NCBI RefSeq assembly: GCF_015624485.1
Contig: NZ_CP061378.1
Span: forward strand, 1 to 64,000
DNA length: 64,000 nt
Direction: 5' to 3'
Origin: Bradyrhizobium genosp. L
GTDB taxonomy: Bacteria > Pseudomonadota > Alphaproteobacteria > Rhizobiales > Xanthobacteraceae
Shown here: piece after piece, positions 19,522 to 28,467 of the stretch
How the letters are laid out: each line of letters opens with the position of its first letter
How positions within the stretch are numbered: the stretch's first letter is position 1
Program-made: the position numbers and the translations under genes
The notes under the pieces: model-generated
What the model saw: the letters and a program-made list of their open reading frames with translations, nothing else
Database searches by the model: none
Told to the model about the DNA's origin: nothing

Positions 19522-21720
19522 GTGATCAGTCGTTCGTTCTATGTCGGCTCGCGGGCGCGGCGAGCCGTCAATGATATTCTGGGCGGGGGCGCGGCGAGCG
19601 TCCTCAGCATCACATTCGGCCTCTCTTACGCGTTGCTCATCTTCGCCGGCCCGCTGTCGCCCTATCTGTCGTACGGCGTCGCCGCGACCTTCATCTCGTC
19701 CGCGGTGCTCGCGACCTTCATTGCGCTTGGCAGCTCACTGCCTTTCGCAATCGGCGGACCGGACAGTTCCACCGCTGCGGTGACGGGACTCCTGACCGCC
19801 TCGCTCGCCGAGCGGATCAGCGCAGCCAACCCCTCCGCACCGCTGCTCGCGCCGGTGCTGATCACGCTCGGGCTCTCGACCATCGTCACGGGCCTCGTGA
19901 TGTGCGGCCTTGGCCTGACGCGAATGGGCCGTGCGATCCGTTATGTCCCCTACCCCGTGGTCGGCGGATTCCTCGGCGCGACCGGATTGCTGATCGTGCT
20001 CGGCGCGATCAGGGTGATCACCGGCCACACCGTGCAGTTGAGCACGGCGCCGCTGTTTGAGAACATCATCACCGCCTCCGAACTGAGTGCAGCCGGCGCC
20101 ATGGCGCTGGTGCTGTACCTGACCTGGCATCGATCGAGAACCCCGCTCGGCCTCCCGATCATCCTGATCGGCGGCGTCATCGTCGCGCATCTTGCGTTCT
20201 GGATCATCGGCCTCACGCCCGAGGAGGCCCAGGCCACCGGCTGGACGTTCCAGTCGCCGCCGACCTCGACTTTCATGCTGCCCTGGCATGTCGAGGAACT
20301 GGCGCGCTACCCGTGGCCGATGGTTCCCGACCTGCTCGGCAACCTGATCGCGGTCGTCTTCGTGACCGCCGCCTCGACCCTGTTCAACACCACCGGCGTC
20401 GAGGTGGCCGTGCACCGTGAGGCCAACCTGGAGCGCGAGCTCAACGTCACTGGCTTTGCCAATATCCTGACCGGCGCGCTGGCTGGTTATGCCGGCTGCA
20501 CTTCGATCAGCCGCACCATCCTCAACTTCTCCAGCGGCGGACGCGGTCGCCTGTCCGGATTGACGGTGGCCGCAGCGTCGCTGCTGATGCTCGCCGTGGC
20601 GCCGGATTTGCTGGGCTTCATGCCGAAATTCGTGCTCGGCGGCCTGCTGCTCTATCTCGGCGCCGACCAGCTGCACAAATGGATCATCGAGTCGCGCAAG
20701 CGGCTGTCGCAGACCGAATATCTGTCGCTGCTGGCGATCATCGCCATCATCGTGATCTGGGGATTCGTGCCGGGCATCCTGATCGGCATCATCATCGGCT
20801 GTGCAACCTTTGCACTCAGCGCGTCACGAGTCGAGGCGATCAAATACAGTTTCGACGGCTCGGAGTATCGCTCGTCGCTCGACCGCTCGCGCGACGACCA
20901 GGAGGTGCTGCTGGCGCATGGCGGCCAGATCCGCGGGCTCAATCTGCAGAGCTATCTGTTCTTCGGCTCCGCCAACCGGCTGTATCAGCACGTCAAGGCG
21001 CTGTTGCAGCGGCATCCCGAGTGCCGCTATCTGCTGTTCGACTTCAAGCTCGTCACCGGCATCGATTCCTCGGCCGCCTACAGTTTCGCCCAGATCAAGC
21101 GCAGCGCGCATGACGTCGGCGTCGAGCTGGTGCTGGTGCATCTGCCTTCGGCCGCCGAGAAGGTGCTGCGCTCCGGCGACTTCATCGCCGAGGGCGTCAC
21201 TGTGATCGGGGAGCTCGATCACGCCCTGGAATGGTGCGAGAACGAGATCATCTCCCAGCATCAGGGGCGCGCCCAGGAAGAGGCCGACCTGCACGGCTGG
21301 TTCACGCGGATCCTCGGCAGCGAGCGCGATGCCGACGAGCTGATCCGCCGCTGCCAGCGCATCGAGGTCGACGCCGGCGAGATCATCGTGCGCGCCGGCG
21401 ATGCCGCCGATTCCATGCTTTTCATCCTCGACGGCCGCGTCGGCGTCATGGTGCCCGCCGAAGACGAGCGTTCCACACGGGTGCGCAGCCTCGGCCGCTA
21501 CACCACGATCGGCGAGATGGGCCTGGTCTCGCATTCACCGCGCAGCGCGACGATCCAGGCCGAGGTGGCAAGCGTGCTCTATGTGCTCAACACCCATCAG
21601 TTCACGGCGATCAAGGACGAAGATCCCGAGCTCAGCCACAAGCTGCTGACGTACTTCGTCTCCGTGATGGCCGAACGGCTCACCTTCGCCAGCCGGACGA
21701 TTGCGGTGCTGCGAAGGTAA
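19522..21720 (+). CDS. SulP-family anion transporter fused to STAS and cyclic-nucleotide-binding domains
   Basis: A 732-residue three-part protein. Residues about 20-440 form a SulP transporter core with ten or more hydrophobic helices (for example VPYPVVGGFLGATGLLIVLG). Residues about 472-576 are a STAS domain, with GIDSSAAYSF at the expected nucleotide/phosphorylation loop. Residues about 602-715 are a cyclic-nucleotide-binding fold, with DAGEIIVRAGDAADSMLFIL and later IGEMGLVSHSPRSATIQA, the phosphate-binding-cassette-like region. Substrate could be sulfate, bicarbonate or another anion. The GTG at 19522 follows AGGACTCC; an in-frame GTG at 19471 is possible. The C-terminal domain suggests cAMP, cGMP or c-di-nucleotide control of transport. 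Confidence 0.88.
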   Translation: MISRSFYVGSRARRAVNDILGGGAASVLSITFGLSYALLIFAGPLSPYLSYGVAATFISSAVLATFIALGSSLPFAIGGPDSSTAAVTGLLTASLAERISAANPSAPLLAPVLITLGLSTIVTGLVMCGLGLTRMGRAIRYVPYPVVGGFLGATGLLIVLGAIRVITGHTVQLSTAPLFENIITASELSAAGAMALVLYLTWHRSRTPLGLPIILIGGVIVAHLAFWIIGLTPEEAQATGWTFQSPPTSTFMLPWHVEELARYPWPMVPDLLGNLIAVVFVTAASTLFNTTGVEVAVHREANLERELNVTGFANILTGALAGYAGCTSISRTILNFSSGGRGRLSGLTVAAASLLMLAVAPDLLGFMPKFVLGGLLLYLGADQLHKWIIESRKRLSQTEYLSLLAIIAIIVIWGFVPGILIGIIIGCATFALSASRVEAIKYSFDGSEYRSSLDRSRDDQEVLLAHGGQIRGLNLQSYLFFGSANRLYQHVKALLQRHPECRYLLFDFKLVTGIDSSAAYSFAQIKRSAHDVGVELVLVHLPSAAEKVLRSGDFIAEGVTVIGELDHALEWCENEIISQHQGRAQEEADLHGWFTRILGSERDADELIRRCQRIEVDAGEIIVRAGDAADSMLFILDGRVGVMVPAEDERSTRVRSLGRYTTIGEMGLVSHSPRSATIQAEVASVLYVLNTHQFTAIKDEDPELSHKLLTYFVSVMAERLTFASRTIAVLRR

Positions 21721-21727
21721 CGACCGC

Positions 21728-21762
21728 GTAGCCCGGATGCAGCGAAGCGTAATCCGGACTAC
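21728..21762. repeat. Short dispersed repeat, GTAGCCCGGATGCAGCGAAGC type
   Basis: A 35-bp imperfect palindrome (GTAGCCCGGAT with ATCCGGACTAC). A larger paired version of the same element is at 60246-60333. It lies in the convergent gap after the SulP gene and may act as a bidirectional terminator. Confidence 0.75.
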
Positions 21763-21769
21763 GAGATCA

Positions 21770-23146
21770 TCACAGCAAACCGCGGCTCGCGGTCGCTTCC
21801 AATTCATCCATCAGCGCCTTGTCCTGATAGCGCGCGAGCGAGAGGCTGCGGGCAAATTCCGGGACGGGCGTGCCGGCGACGGCGCGGGCGCACAGATCGC
21901 CCGTCGCGCAGGCGCCCATGGTGCCGTAGCCGGAGAGCGCGGCCGCCAGGAAAACGCCCGGCGTTGCCGCCGCGCCGATCAGCGGCCAGTTCTCCTTCGT
22001 CATCGGATAATAGCCACCGTAATGCACGCGATCGCGCGGCAGCGCGCCGAGGTAGCGCGCGAGCTTCGGCTGCAGCCGGCTCGCCGCGCGCAGCACCACT
22101 TCGGGGAAATAGGGATTGAGCTCCGGCTCGCGCAGCGGCGCGGTCGTGGTCTCTTCATTGAACGCCCAGCCGAGCTTGATCCACTCGCCCTGATCGCCGC
22201 CGTCGGGCCGGCAATGGATGCTGCCCGGCATCGGCTGCAACAGACCGGCGAATTCCGGCGCCGCGGCGAGCGCCTCGCGCTCGTCGTCGGACCAGGCCAG
22301 CGTCTGGCCGTCGAGATCGATCGCAAACGGCATCGCCCGATCAACGGCGCGGTTGCGGTCGGCGAAGGCGATCTTCTGTTGCAGCACGTTGACGATCGGC
22401 AGCGCTTCGCCATGCATCGCCGCGACCTGCGCGGCGAACGGCCCTGCGGCATTGACGATGATGTCGGCCTTGATGCTCTGCCTCGTCCCATCGGCCAGCA
22501 CATCGACGGTGAAGCGGTCAGCCTTGGCGATGCCGACGACCTTGGCCTGCTGAAACTGCGCGCCGAGCGGCCGTATCGTCTCCAGCATGTATTGGCCGAG
22601 CTGCTGGCCGCTGATATCGCCGGCCCGACGGATGTGCAGGGCGGTGGCGACCTCGTTGTCGAACGCCGGGTAATGCTTCTGGATCAACTCGCGGCCGAGC
22701 AGCACGTCGACGCCGTCGGGCGCGCTCTGCCAATCCGCCGACAGCGGCGGCTGGTAGCCGCGGCTCGATCCTTCGTGCAGGCGGATCAGCTTCGCGGCCT
22801 GCGCGCCATAGCCGGCGTGCAATTGCTGCAGCAGCGCCTCGGGCCGCGCCTCGCGCGTGACGAGAAGATAGCCGCGCCGCGTCATGTGGATGCGATTGTC
22901 AGTCGCCCGCGCGATCTGCTCCATCAGGTCGGTGGAGTGGTTGGTGAAGTCGGCCATAGTCGGATGCGGCCACCAGTTGCGGTAGTTCTCGCCCGACTGT
23001 GCCGAGGTCAGCGCCATCGGCTGCCCTTCGTCGACGATCAGGACGCGCGAACGCTTGTGCTGGACCGCGAGATAATAGGCCGTGGCGATGCCGACGATGC
23101 CGGCACCGATCACCAGGATGTCGACGTCATTGCTTTTCACACGCAC
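21770..23146 (-). CDS. FAD-dependent oxidoreductase (D-amino acid oxidase/glycine oxidase superfamily)
   Basis: A 458-residue DAO-superfamily flavoenzyme. The N-terminal Rossmann motif is DILVIGAGIVGIATAYYLA, with the GxGxxG fingerprint and a later acidic residue in VLIVDEG. The C-terminal FAD/substrate segment is GVFLAAALSGYGTMGACATGDLCA. Members oxidise amines, amino acids or hydroxyacids; the substrate cannot be read from sequence. It starts 76 bases downstream of a GntR-type regulator on the same strand and the two may form an operon. Divergent from the pair is a solute-binding protein gene, suggesting uptake and oxidation of one compound. Confidence 0.87.
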   Translation of the reverse strand: MRVKSNDVDILVIGAGIVGIATAYYLAVQHKRSRVLIVDEGQPMALTSAQSGENYRNWWPHPTMADFTNHSTDLMEQIARATDNRIHMTRRGYLLVTREARPEALLQQLHAGYGAQAAKLIRLHEGSSRGYQPPLSADWQSAPDGVDVLLGRELIQKHYPAFDNEVATALHIRRAGDISGQQLGQYMLETIRPLGAQFQQAKVVGIAKADRFTVDVLADGTRQSIKADIIVNAAGPFAAQVAAMHGEALPIVNVLQQKIAFADRNRAVDRAMPFAIDLDGQTLAWSDDEREALAAAPEFAGLLQPMPGSIHCRPDGGDQGEWIKLGWAFNEETTTAPLREPELNPYFPEVVLRAASRLQPKLARYLGALPRDRVHYGGYYPMTKENWPLIGAAATPGVFLAAALSGYGTMGACATGDLCARAVAGTPVPEFARSLSLARYQDKALMDELEATASRGLL

Positions 23147-23222
23147 ACTCCTGCATCCCGCGGGACGCCAACGATTGTCTCACTGGATATTGTCTCATCG
23201 GACATTGTCTCATCGAACCTGA

Positions 23223-23918
23223 TCAGCTTTCCGCAGTCGCATCGCGCACGGCCTGGCGCTGCGCCGAGCGCAGCGTCTTCTGCGTCTCCTCGATATGCTC
23301 GCGGAGCAGGCGGACGGCCTTCTTCGCCTCGCCATCGCGGCACAGTTCGAGCAGCCGGTAATGCTCGCGCTGCGGCCGCTCCTTGCCGGTCGCCTGCGAC
23401 ACCAGCGCCCGCGTGAAGCGACTGACATGGCCGTAATTCGCCTCGATCATGCTGAGCAGGCGCGGACGATTGCACGGCGCGTAAAGCGTGGCGTGGAATT
23501 TCCAGTTGAAGGCGCCCCATTGCGCCGGATCGGGCTCCGCGTCGTAGGCGCGCAGGATTTTGGTCGCTGCGTCGAGATCGATCTCGCCCATCGCGGGGAT
23601 CGCCAGCCGCAGCGCATGGCATTCCAGCGCGACGCGGATTTCGAGCAGCTCGATCACCTCGTCGATCGACAGATCGGAGACGACCGCACCGCGATTGGGC
23701 TGGATCGTCACGAAGCCCTCGACTTCCAACTGCCGCAGCGCTTCGCGCACCGGAATGCGGCTGGTCCCGAACCGCTCCGCCAGTTCGTCCTGGCGCAATT
23801 GCGATCCGGGCACCAGTTCGCCCGAGCTGATCGCACGCCGCAGCGCCTCGCGCACGGCGTCGGGCGCGGAGCCGTGCGCGCCGACCCCTCGGCTGCCTGT
23901 CGCGGTTCCAGGTCCCAT
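23223..23918 (-). CDS. GntR-family transcriptional regulator (FadR/FCD subfamily)
   Basis: A 231-residue regulator. Residues about 18-85 are the winged helix: DAVREALRRAISSGELVPGS, then LAERFGTSRIPVREALRQLE and VTIQPNRGAVV. Residues about 95-215 are an all-helical FCD ligand domain with the usual metal-type residues, for example FHATLYAPCNRPRL and HYRLLELC. ATG 23918 has a good GGGAGAGAAACC ribosome site; a farther upstream in-frame ATG would cross the promoter region. Two direct repeats in the divergent promoter region upstream are likely its own operators. The neighbours, an FAD oxidoreductase and a solute-binding protein, are the likely targets. Confidence 0.92.
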   Translation of the reverse strand: MGPGTATGSRGVGAHGSAPDAVREALRRAISSGELVPGSQLRQDELAERFGTSRIPVREALRQLEVEGFVTIQPNRGAVVSDLSIDEVIELLEIRVALECHALRLAIPAMGEIDLDAATKILRAYDAEPDPAQWGAFNWKFHATLYAPCNRPRLLSMIEANYGHVSRFTRALVSQATGKERPQREHYRLLELCRDGEAKKAVRLLREHIEETQKTLRSAQRQAVRDATAES

Positions 23919-23971
23919 CCGGTTTCTCTCCCTGCGTGGCACGGGCCATGAGCATCCAATACGTAACCAAT

Positions 23972-24019
23972 TGTATAAAATCGATTTGCCGATTATGCAA
24001 TGCTGTGTATAAAATCGAT
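23972..24019. promoter_or_regulatory. Divergent promoter pair with two 14-bp direct repeats (candidate GntR operators)
   Basis: TGTATAAAATCGAT occurs at 23972-23985 and again at 24006-24019, 34 bases apart. The first copy covers the -10 of a minus-strand promoter (TTGCAT at 23995-24000, 17-bp spacer, TATACA at 23972-23977) that would drive the GntR gene. The second covers the -10 of a plus-strand promoter (TTGCCG at 23986-23991, 16-bp spacer, TATAAA at 24008-24013) that would drive the solute-binding protein. Repression of both by the GntR protein is an inference. Confidence 0.6.
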
Positions 24020-24060
24020 CATTATCGTATCCATTCCTTGCCGACATCCGGAGCATCTCG

Positions 24061-24960
24061 ATGAGCCAATCTACCAAGCGGTTGATTTACCTGGCTTTTA
24101 TGGCCACGCTGGCAGTATTACCGGCGCGCGCTCAGTCGCCCGGCGGCACGCTGGCAAAGATCCGTGATCTCGGCGCAATCACGCTCGGGCACCGCGACGT
24201 CTCGGTGCCGTTCTCCTATCTCGACGACAACCAGAAGCCGGTCGGCTTCGCGATGGACCTCTGCGCCAAGATCGTCGACGCCGTGAAGACCGAGCTCAAG
24301 CTGCCGGCGCTGCAGACCAGATTGCAGCCGATCCAGCTCTCGACCCAGATCCCGCTGATCGAGAACGGCACCATCGACATCGTCTGCGGCCCCGCCACCA
24401 ACACGCTGGAGCGGCAGAAGGTGGTCGCCTTCAGCGACACCATCTTCGTCTCCAGCATCCGCGCCGTGGTGCGCAAGGATGCGCCGATCAAGACCTTCGA
24501 GGACCTCAAGGACCGGCCGGTCTCGTTGACCTCGGGCTCGACCTCGATCGGGCTCTTGAGCGCGCGCGCCCAGGAGAAGAATTTCCAGACCAAGAACATC
24601 CTGACGCCGGATCACGGCGCATCGTTCCTGGCGTTGACCACCGGGCGCAGCGAAGCCTTCATCATGGACGACATCCTGCTCGCGAGCCTGATCGCCAACA
24701 GCACCAACCCGTCCGATTGGCGCATCATCGACGACAGCCTGCGCACCGAGCCCTACGGCCTGATCATCCGCAAGGGCGATCCGGAGTTCAAGGCGCTGGT
24801 CGACAAGAGGCTGACCGCGATGATGAAGGGCGGTGAATTCCAGGAGCTTTACACAAAATGGTTCATGCGGCCGATCCCGCCGAAGAACGTGAACCTGAAT
24901 TTTCCAATGACCGCGCCGCTGAAGGACGCCGTCGCCAATCCGAACGACAAGGGCGTGTGA
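24061..24960 (+). CDS. ABC transporter substrate-binding protein, polar amino acid type (family 3)
   Basis: A 299-residue periplasmic binding protein. The N-terminus (MSQSTKRLIYLAFMATLAVL then PARAQS) is a signal peptide with likely cleavage after ARA. The mature part matches amino-acid-binding family 3: LGHRDVSVPFSYLDDNQKPVG, followed by GFAMDLCAKIVDAVK and IVCGPATNTLERQKVVAFSD. Such proteins commonly deliver glutamate, aspartate or related compounds. No permease or ATPase gene adjoins it, so it must use a transporter encoded elsewhere. It is divergent from a GntR regulator and FAD oxidoreductase, and its promoter carries one of two direct repeats. Confidence 0.9.
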   Translation: MSQSTKRLIYLAFMATLAVLPARAQSPGGTLAKIRDLGAITLGHRDVSVPFSYLDDNQKPVGFAMDLCAKIVDAVKTELKLPALQTRLQPIQLSTQIPLIENGTIDIVCGPATNTLERQKVVAFSDTIFVSSIRAVVRKDAPIKTFEDLKDRPVSLTSGSTSIGLLSARAQEKNFQTKNILTPDHGASFLALTTGRSEAFIMDDILLASLIANSTNPSDWRIIDDSLRTEPYGLIIRKGDPEFKALVDKRLTAMMKGGEFQELYTKWFMRPIPPKNVNLNFPMTAPLKDAVANPNDKGV

Positions 24961-25138
24961 CGGCCGGTCGACGGCGCGCTTGATGCCGCGCATGCGAGGG
25001 AACGCGTGGTTGTTGCGGCAAAAATTGCCGGTTCCCGTTAACGAGCCGTTAGGCAGGAACCGAAATCGAGGCAGAAGCGATAGGGCTTTGTAGCGTTGAT
25101 CCGGCTCGAATAGCGCGTGCCCAATGGGAGACGCAGCC

Positions 25139-26746
25139 ATGTCAGCGCCCAATTTCAAGGCCCGCGGCCGCACGTTGCTGACCGCCAAGGTCATCTTCAA
25201 CTTCGGCCAGTCGACCATCGATTGCGTCGTGCGACGGATCAGCGACGACGGAGCGACGGTCGAGTTGGAGAGCGGGCTCGGCATCCCCGAGCACTTTCAG
25301 CTCTCGATCCCGAGCGAAGGCGCGGTCCTCCCCTGCAGGCTGGCGTGGCAATCGGAACGGCAGATCGGGGTCACCTTCGAGACATTGCAAGCCGCTGACG
25401 ATACGGCCGGTGCCAAACAGAATGAACCGGCCGAACGCGGCGGCGACCATGTCGTGCGCAGCCAGATGCTTGCGCTGCGCGCGGCGCTCGATCAGGTGCC
25501 GCTCGGCATCGTCCTGCTCGATTCGAGGCTGAACGCCCGTTTTATCAACCGTGCATTCCGGCGGATGTGGGCGCTGTCGGACGCGGTCGCCGACCGGCAC
25601 CCGTCCTTTGCCGCGCTGATCTTCCACGGCCGCGACACCGGCGCCTATGACATCCCTGCGGACCGGATCGAAGCTTATGTCGCCGAACGCATCGAGCGCA
25701 TCACCAGGAATGAGAGTTTTCAGCTCGATCTGCGCCGCACCAAGGGCGATGTCATTCGCATGCAGTGCACGCCGCTGCCCGACGGTGGCCGGATGCTGAG
25801 CTACATGGAGGTGACCGATATCGTGCGTCAGGCCGACGAATTGAGGGCGCTGCGGGACGCGCTGGAAACCGTCCAGGATGGCGTGCTGCTGCTCGATGGC
25901 GATCTCAGGTCGCGATTCATGAACCAGAAGGTGCGGCAGTTCTGGGAGATCGACGAACCGGAAGCGGCGACCCGCCCGTCCTATGCCTCGCTGATCACCC
26001 GCACCCGGCGGGCGGTCGATCCGCACGCATCTGCCAAGGAGCTCGCCGGCTTTGCCGCCAAACGTATCGCCGAGGTGAAGGCAGGCGATCATGTCCGCGA
26101 GTTGCAGACCCCCGACGGCCGCCGTCTGCGCGCGCATTGCACCACCATGACCGGCGGCGGTCGCATGATCACCTATTACGACGTCACTGATCTGATCCGG
26201 AACGCCGAGCAGCTCGAACGGCTCGCAACGACCGACCCGCTCACCGGTCTGTTCAACCGGCGGCACTTCCTGGAGATGCTGGACGCCGAGTGGAGTCGCT
26301 TCCAGCGCTACTATCGCGCGGTGTCGGTGCTGATGGTGGACATCGATCATTTCAAGGACGTCAACGACCGCTACGGACATGCCGTCGGCGACGAGGCGAT
26401 CAAGGCCATGGCCGGCGCGTGTCTGCATGGCAAACGGAAGTCCGACATCGTCGGCCGGGTCGGCGGCGAGGAATTCGCCATCGTCTTGCCGGAGACGAAC
26501 CTGTCGCGCGCCAGGATCGTCGCGGAGCGTGTTCGCAAGCGGATCGCCGGACAAGCGCTGCAAGCGCGCGATGCACCGTTCCGGATCACCGCGAGCATCG
26601 GGATCGCCGAGGCCTCGGTCAGCATGCCCGGCACGGAAGCGCTGATGATCGCTGCCGATCAGGCGCTTTATCAGGCCAAGGCGCAGGGCCGGAATTGCTG
26701 CGTGTGCTGGTCGCCGCCAGCCCCGGCAAGGCTGGCCGCCGAGTAG
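25139..26746 (+). CDS. Diguanylate cyclase with PilZ-like, two PAS-like and GGDEF domains
   Basis: A 535-residue c-di-GMP synthase. Residues about 5-90 resemble PilZ (RRISDDGATVEL, then GVTFE); a strict RxxxR motif is not obvious. Two PAS-like modules follow (about 105-230 and 235-355), each beginning with a segment of the ALDQVPLGIVLLDSRLNARF type. The GGDEF domain (about 365-530) has a GGEEF active site at residues 442-446 and an RKSD inhibitory site at 433-436, exactly five residues before it. It should therefore be catalytically active and product-inhibited. ATG 25139 follows GGGAG; the ATG at 25124 is less likely. No other c-di-GMP gene is adjacent. Confidence 0.92.
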   Translation: MSAPNFKARGRTLLTAKVIFNFGQSTIDCVVRRISDDGATVELESGLGIPEHFQLSIPSEGAVLPCRLAWQSERQIGVTFETLQAADDTAGAKQNEPAERGGDHVVRSQMLALRAALDQVPLGIVLLDSRLNARFINRAFRRMWALSDAVADRHPSFAALIFHGRDTGAYDIPADRIEAYVAERIERITRNESFQLDLRRTKGDVIRMQCTPLPDGGRMLSYMEVTDIVRQADELRALRDALETVQDGVLLLDGDLRSRFMNQKVRQFWEIDEPEAATRPSYASLITRTRRAVDPHASAKELAGFAAKRIAEVKAGDHVRELQTPDGRRLRAHCTTMTGGGRMITYYDVTDLIRNAEQLERLATTDPLTGLFNRRHFLEMLDAEWSRFQRYYRAVSVLMVDIDHFKDVNDRYGHAVGDEAIKAMAGACLHGKRKSDIVGRVGGEEFAIVLPETNLSRARIVAERVRKRIAGQALQARDAPFRITASIGIAEASVSMPGTEALMIAADQALYQAKAQGRNCCVCWSPPAPARLAAE

Positions 26747-26813
26747 CGTATCGACGGTGCCGCGCCCGGAAGATCGCCGTCCGGCCGAAGCCGAACGACG
26801 CGATCGGATCGGG

Positions 26814-28307
26814 CTAAACCCCCGCCATCATCACGTATTTGATCTCGACATATTCATCCATGCCGTGGCGCGAGCCTTCGCGGCCGAGGCCGCTCTCCTT
26901 GACGCCGCCGAACGGCGCGACCTCGGTCGTGATCAGGCCGGTATTGACGCCGACCATGCCCGACTCCAGTGCTTCCGCGACGCGCCAGACCCGGCCGATG
27001 TCGCGGGAGTAGAAGTAGGAGGCAAGGCCGAACGGCGAGTCGTTGCAGAGCGCGATCACCTCGGCCTCGTCCTTGAAGCGGAACACCGGCGCCAGGGGCC
27101 CGAACGTCTCCTCATGCGCGACCAGCGCGTCCGGCTTCACATTGGCAAGCACGGTCGGCTCGAAGAACGAGCCGCCGAGCGCATGGCGCTTGCCGCCGGT
27201 GACGATCTTGGCGCCGCCCTTGACGGCATCGGCGATGTGCTTCTCGACCTTGAGCACGGCGTCCATGTTGATCAGCGGACCCTGCACCACGCCCTGCTCC
27301 GTACCGTCGCCGATCTTCATCGCCGCGACCTTCTTCGAGAGCTTGTCGACGAACGCGTCGTAGATCTTGTCCTGAGCATACAGACGATTCGCGCAAACGC
27401 AGGTCTGGCCCATGTTGCGATATTTCGAGACGATGGCGCCTTCGACCGCGGCATCGATGTCGGCATCGTCGAACACCACGAAGGGCGCATTGCCGCCGAG
27501 CTCGAGCCCGAGCTTCTTCACGCCGACCGCGGCCTGCTCGAACAGGATCTTGCCGACTTCAGTGGATCCGGTGAAGCCGACGAAGCGCACCGCGGGATGC
27601 TCGCACAGCACCTTGCCGATCGCCGACGAATTGCCGGTCAGGATGTTGAACACGCCTTTCGGCACGCCGGCCTTCTCGGCCAGCGCGACCAACGCCAGCG
27701 CGGTGAGCGGGGTTTCGTTGGCGGGCTTGAGCACCACGGTGCAGCCGGCCGCGAGCGCCGGCGATACTTTTCGGGTGATCATCGAGCACGGGAAATTCCA
27801 CGGCGTGATGGCGCCGCAGACCCCGATCGGCTGGCGGATCGCCAACAGCCGCGCATCCGGCCGCTGCGTCGGGATGGTCTCGCCATAGACGCGGCGCGCC
27901 TCTTCGGCGAAGAATTCGACATAGGCGCCGCCGATATCGATCTCGCCGAGCGCTTCCGTCAGCGGCTTGCCCTGCTCGGAGGTCAGGATCAGCGCGAGGT
28001 CCTCGCGGTTGGCGACGATCAGGTCGAACCATTTGCGCAAGATGTTGGAACGCTGCTTGGCGGTCAGCTTGGCCCAGGCCGGAAACGCGCGCTCGGCGGC
28101 TTCGACGGCCTGCGTCGTCTCCGCGGTGCTCATGACCGGGACTTTGGCCAGTTCCACGCCGTTGACCGGATTGGTCACGGAGCGCTGTGGCGTGCCGACC
28201 CAGGCGCCGTCGATATAGCAGCGGTCGCGCAACAGCGACGGATCCTTGAGGCGGTCGTGGAGAGAGGATGTGGATTGTGCAGCGCGTGCGGCGACGGGCG
28301 GGGTCAT
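26814..28307 (-). CDS. gabD: NAD(P)-dependent succinate-semialdehyde dehydrogenase
   Basis: Oxidises succinate semialdehyde to succinate in the GABA shunt or related catabolism. The 497-residue product is an aldehyde dehydrogenase with the cofactor segment TPWNFPCSMITRKVSPALAA, the catalytic Glu motif LELGGNAPF and the nucleophile in GQTCVCANR. The latter has Cys303 and a second Cys305 two residues on, the pair that forms a redox switch in some SSADH enzymes. Overall similarity is to GabD rather than generic aldehyde dehydrogenases, but other semialdehydes remain possible. It is a single gene, convergent with the diguanylate cyclase, with no gabT nearby. Confidence 0.9.
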   Translation of the reverse strand: MTPPVAARAAQSTSSLHDRLKDPSLLRDRCYIDGAWVGTPQRSVTNPVNGVELAKVPVMSTAETTQAVEAAERAFPAWAKLTAKQRSNILRKWFDLIVANREDLALILTSEQGKPLTEALGEIDIGGAYVEFFAEEARRVYGETIPTQRPDARLLAIRQPIGVCGAITPWNFPCSMITRKVSPALAAGCTVVLKPANETPLTALALVALAEKAGVPKGVFNILTGNSSAIGKVLCEHPAVRFVGFTGSTEVGKILFEQAAVGVKKLGLELGGNAPFVVFDDADIDAAVEGAIVSKYRNMGQTCVCANRLYAQDKIYDAFVDKLSKKVAAMKIGDGTEQGVVQGPLINMDAVLKVEKHIADAVKGGAKIVTGGKRHALGGSFFEPTVLANVKPDALVAHEETFGPLAPVFRFKDEAEVIALCNDSPFGLASYFYSRDIGRVWRVAEALESGMVGVNTGLITTEVAPFGGVKESGLGREGSRHGMDEYVEIKYVMMAGV

Positions 28308-28467
28308 GAGCGTGCTCCTCGATTTTTTGGAGGGATTTTCGCCAGCCTATATAGGCCGAAACTCGGGGAGATGCATGAGCCGCGACGCGCGTCTGGTGGT
28401 GCGCAAATGCGACGCTCTCGGCATTCCGGGCGGCTCGAACAGCCGAACCCGGAACGACGACCAGAAT

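Noticed and set aside
21770..24960. Horizontal island or mobile element around the GntR cluster
   Set aside because: No integrase, transposase, tRNA attachment site or composition shift is visible.
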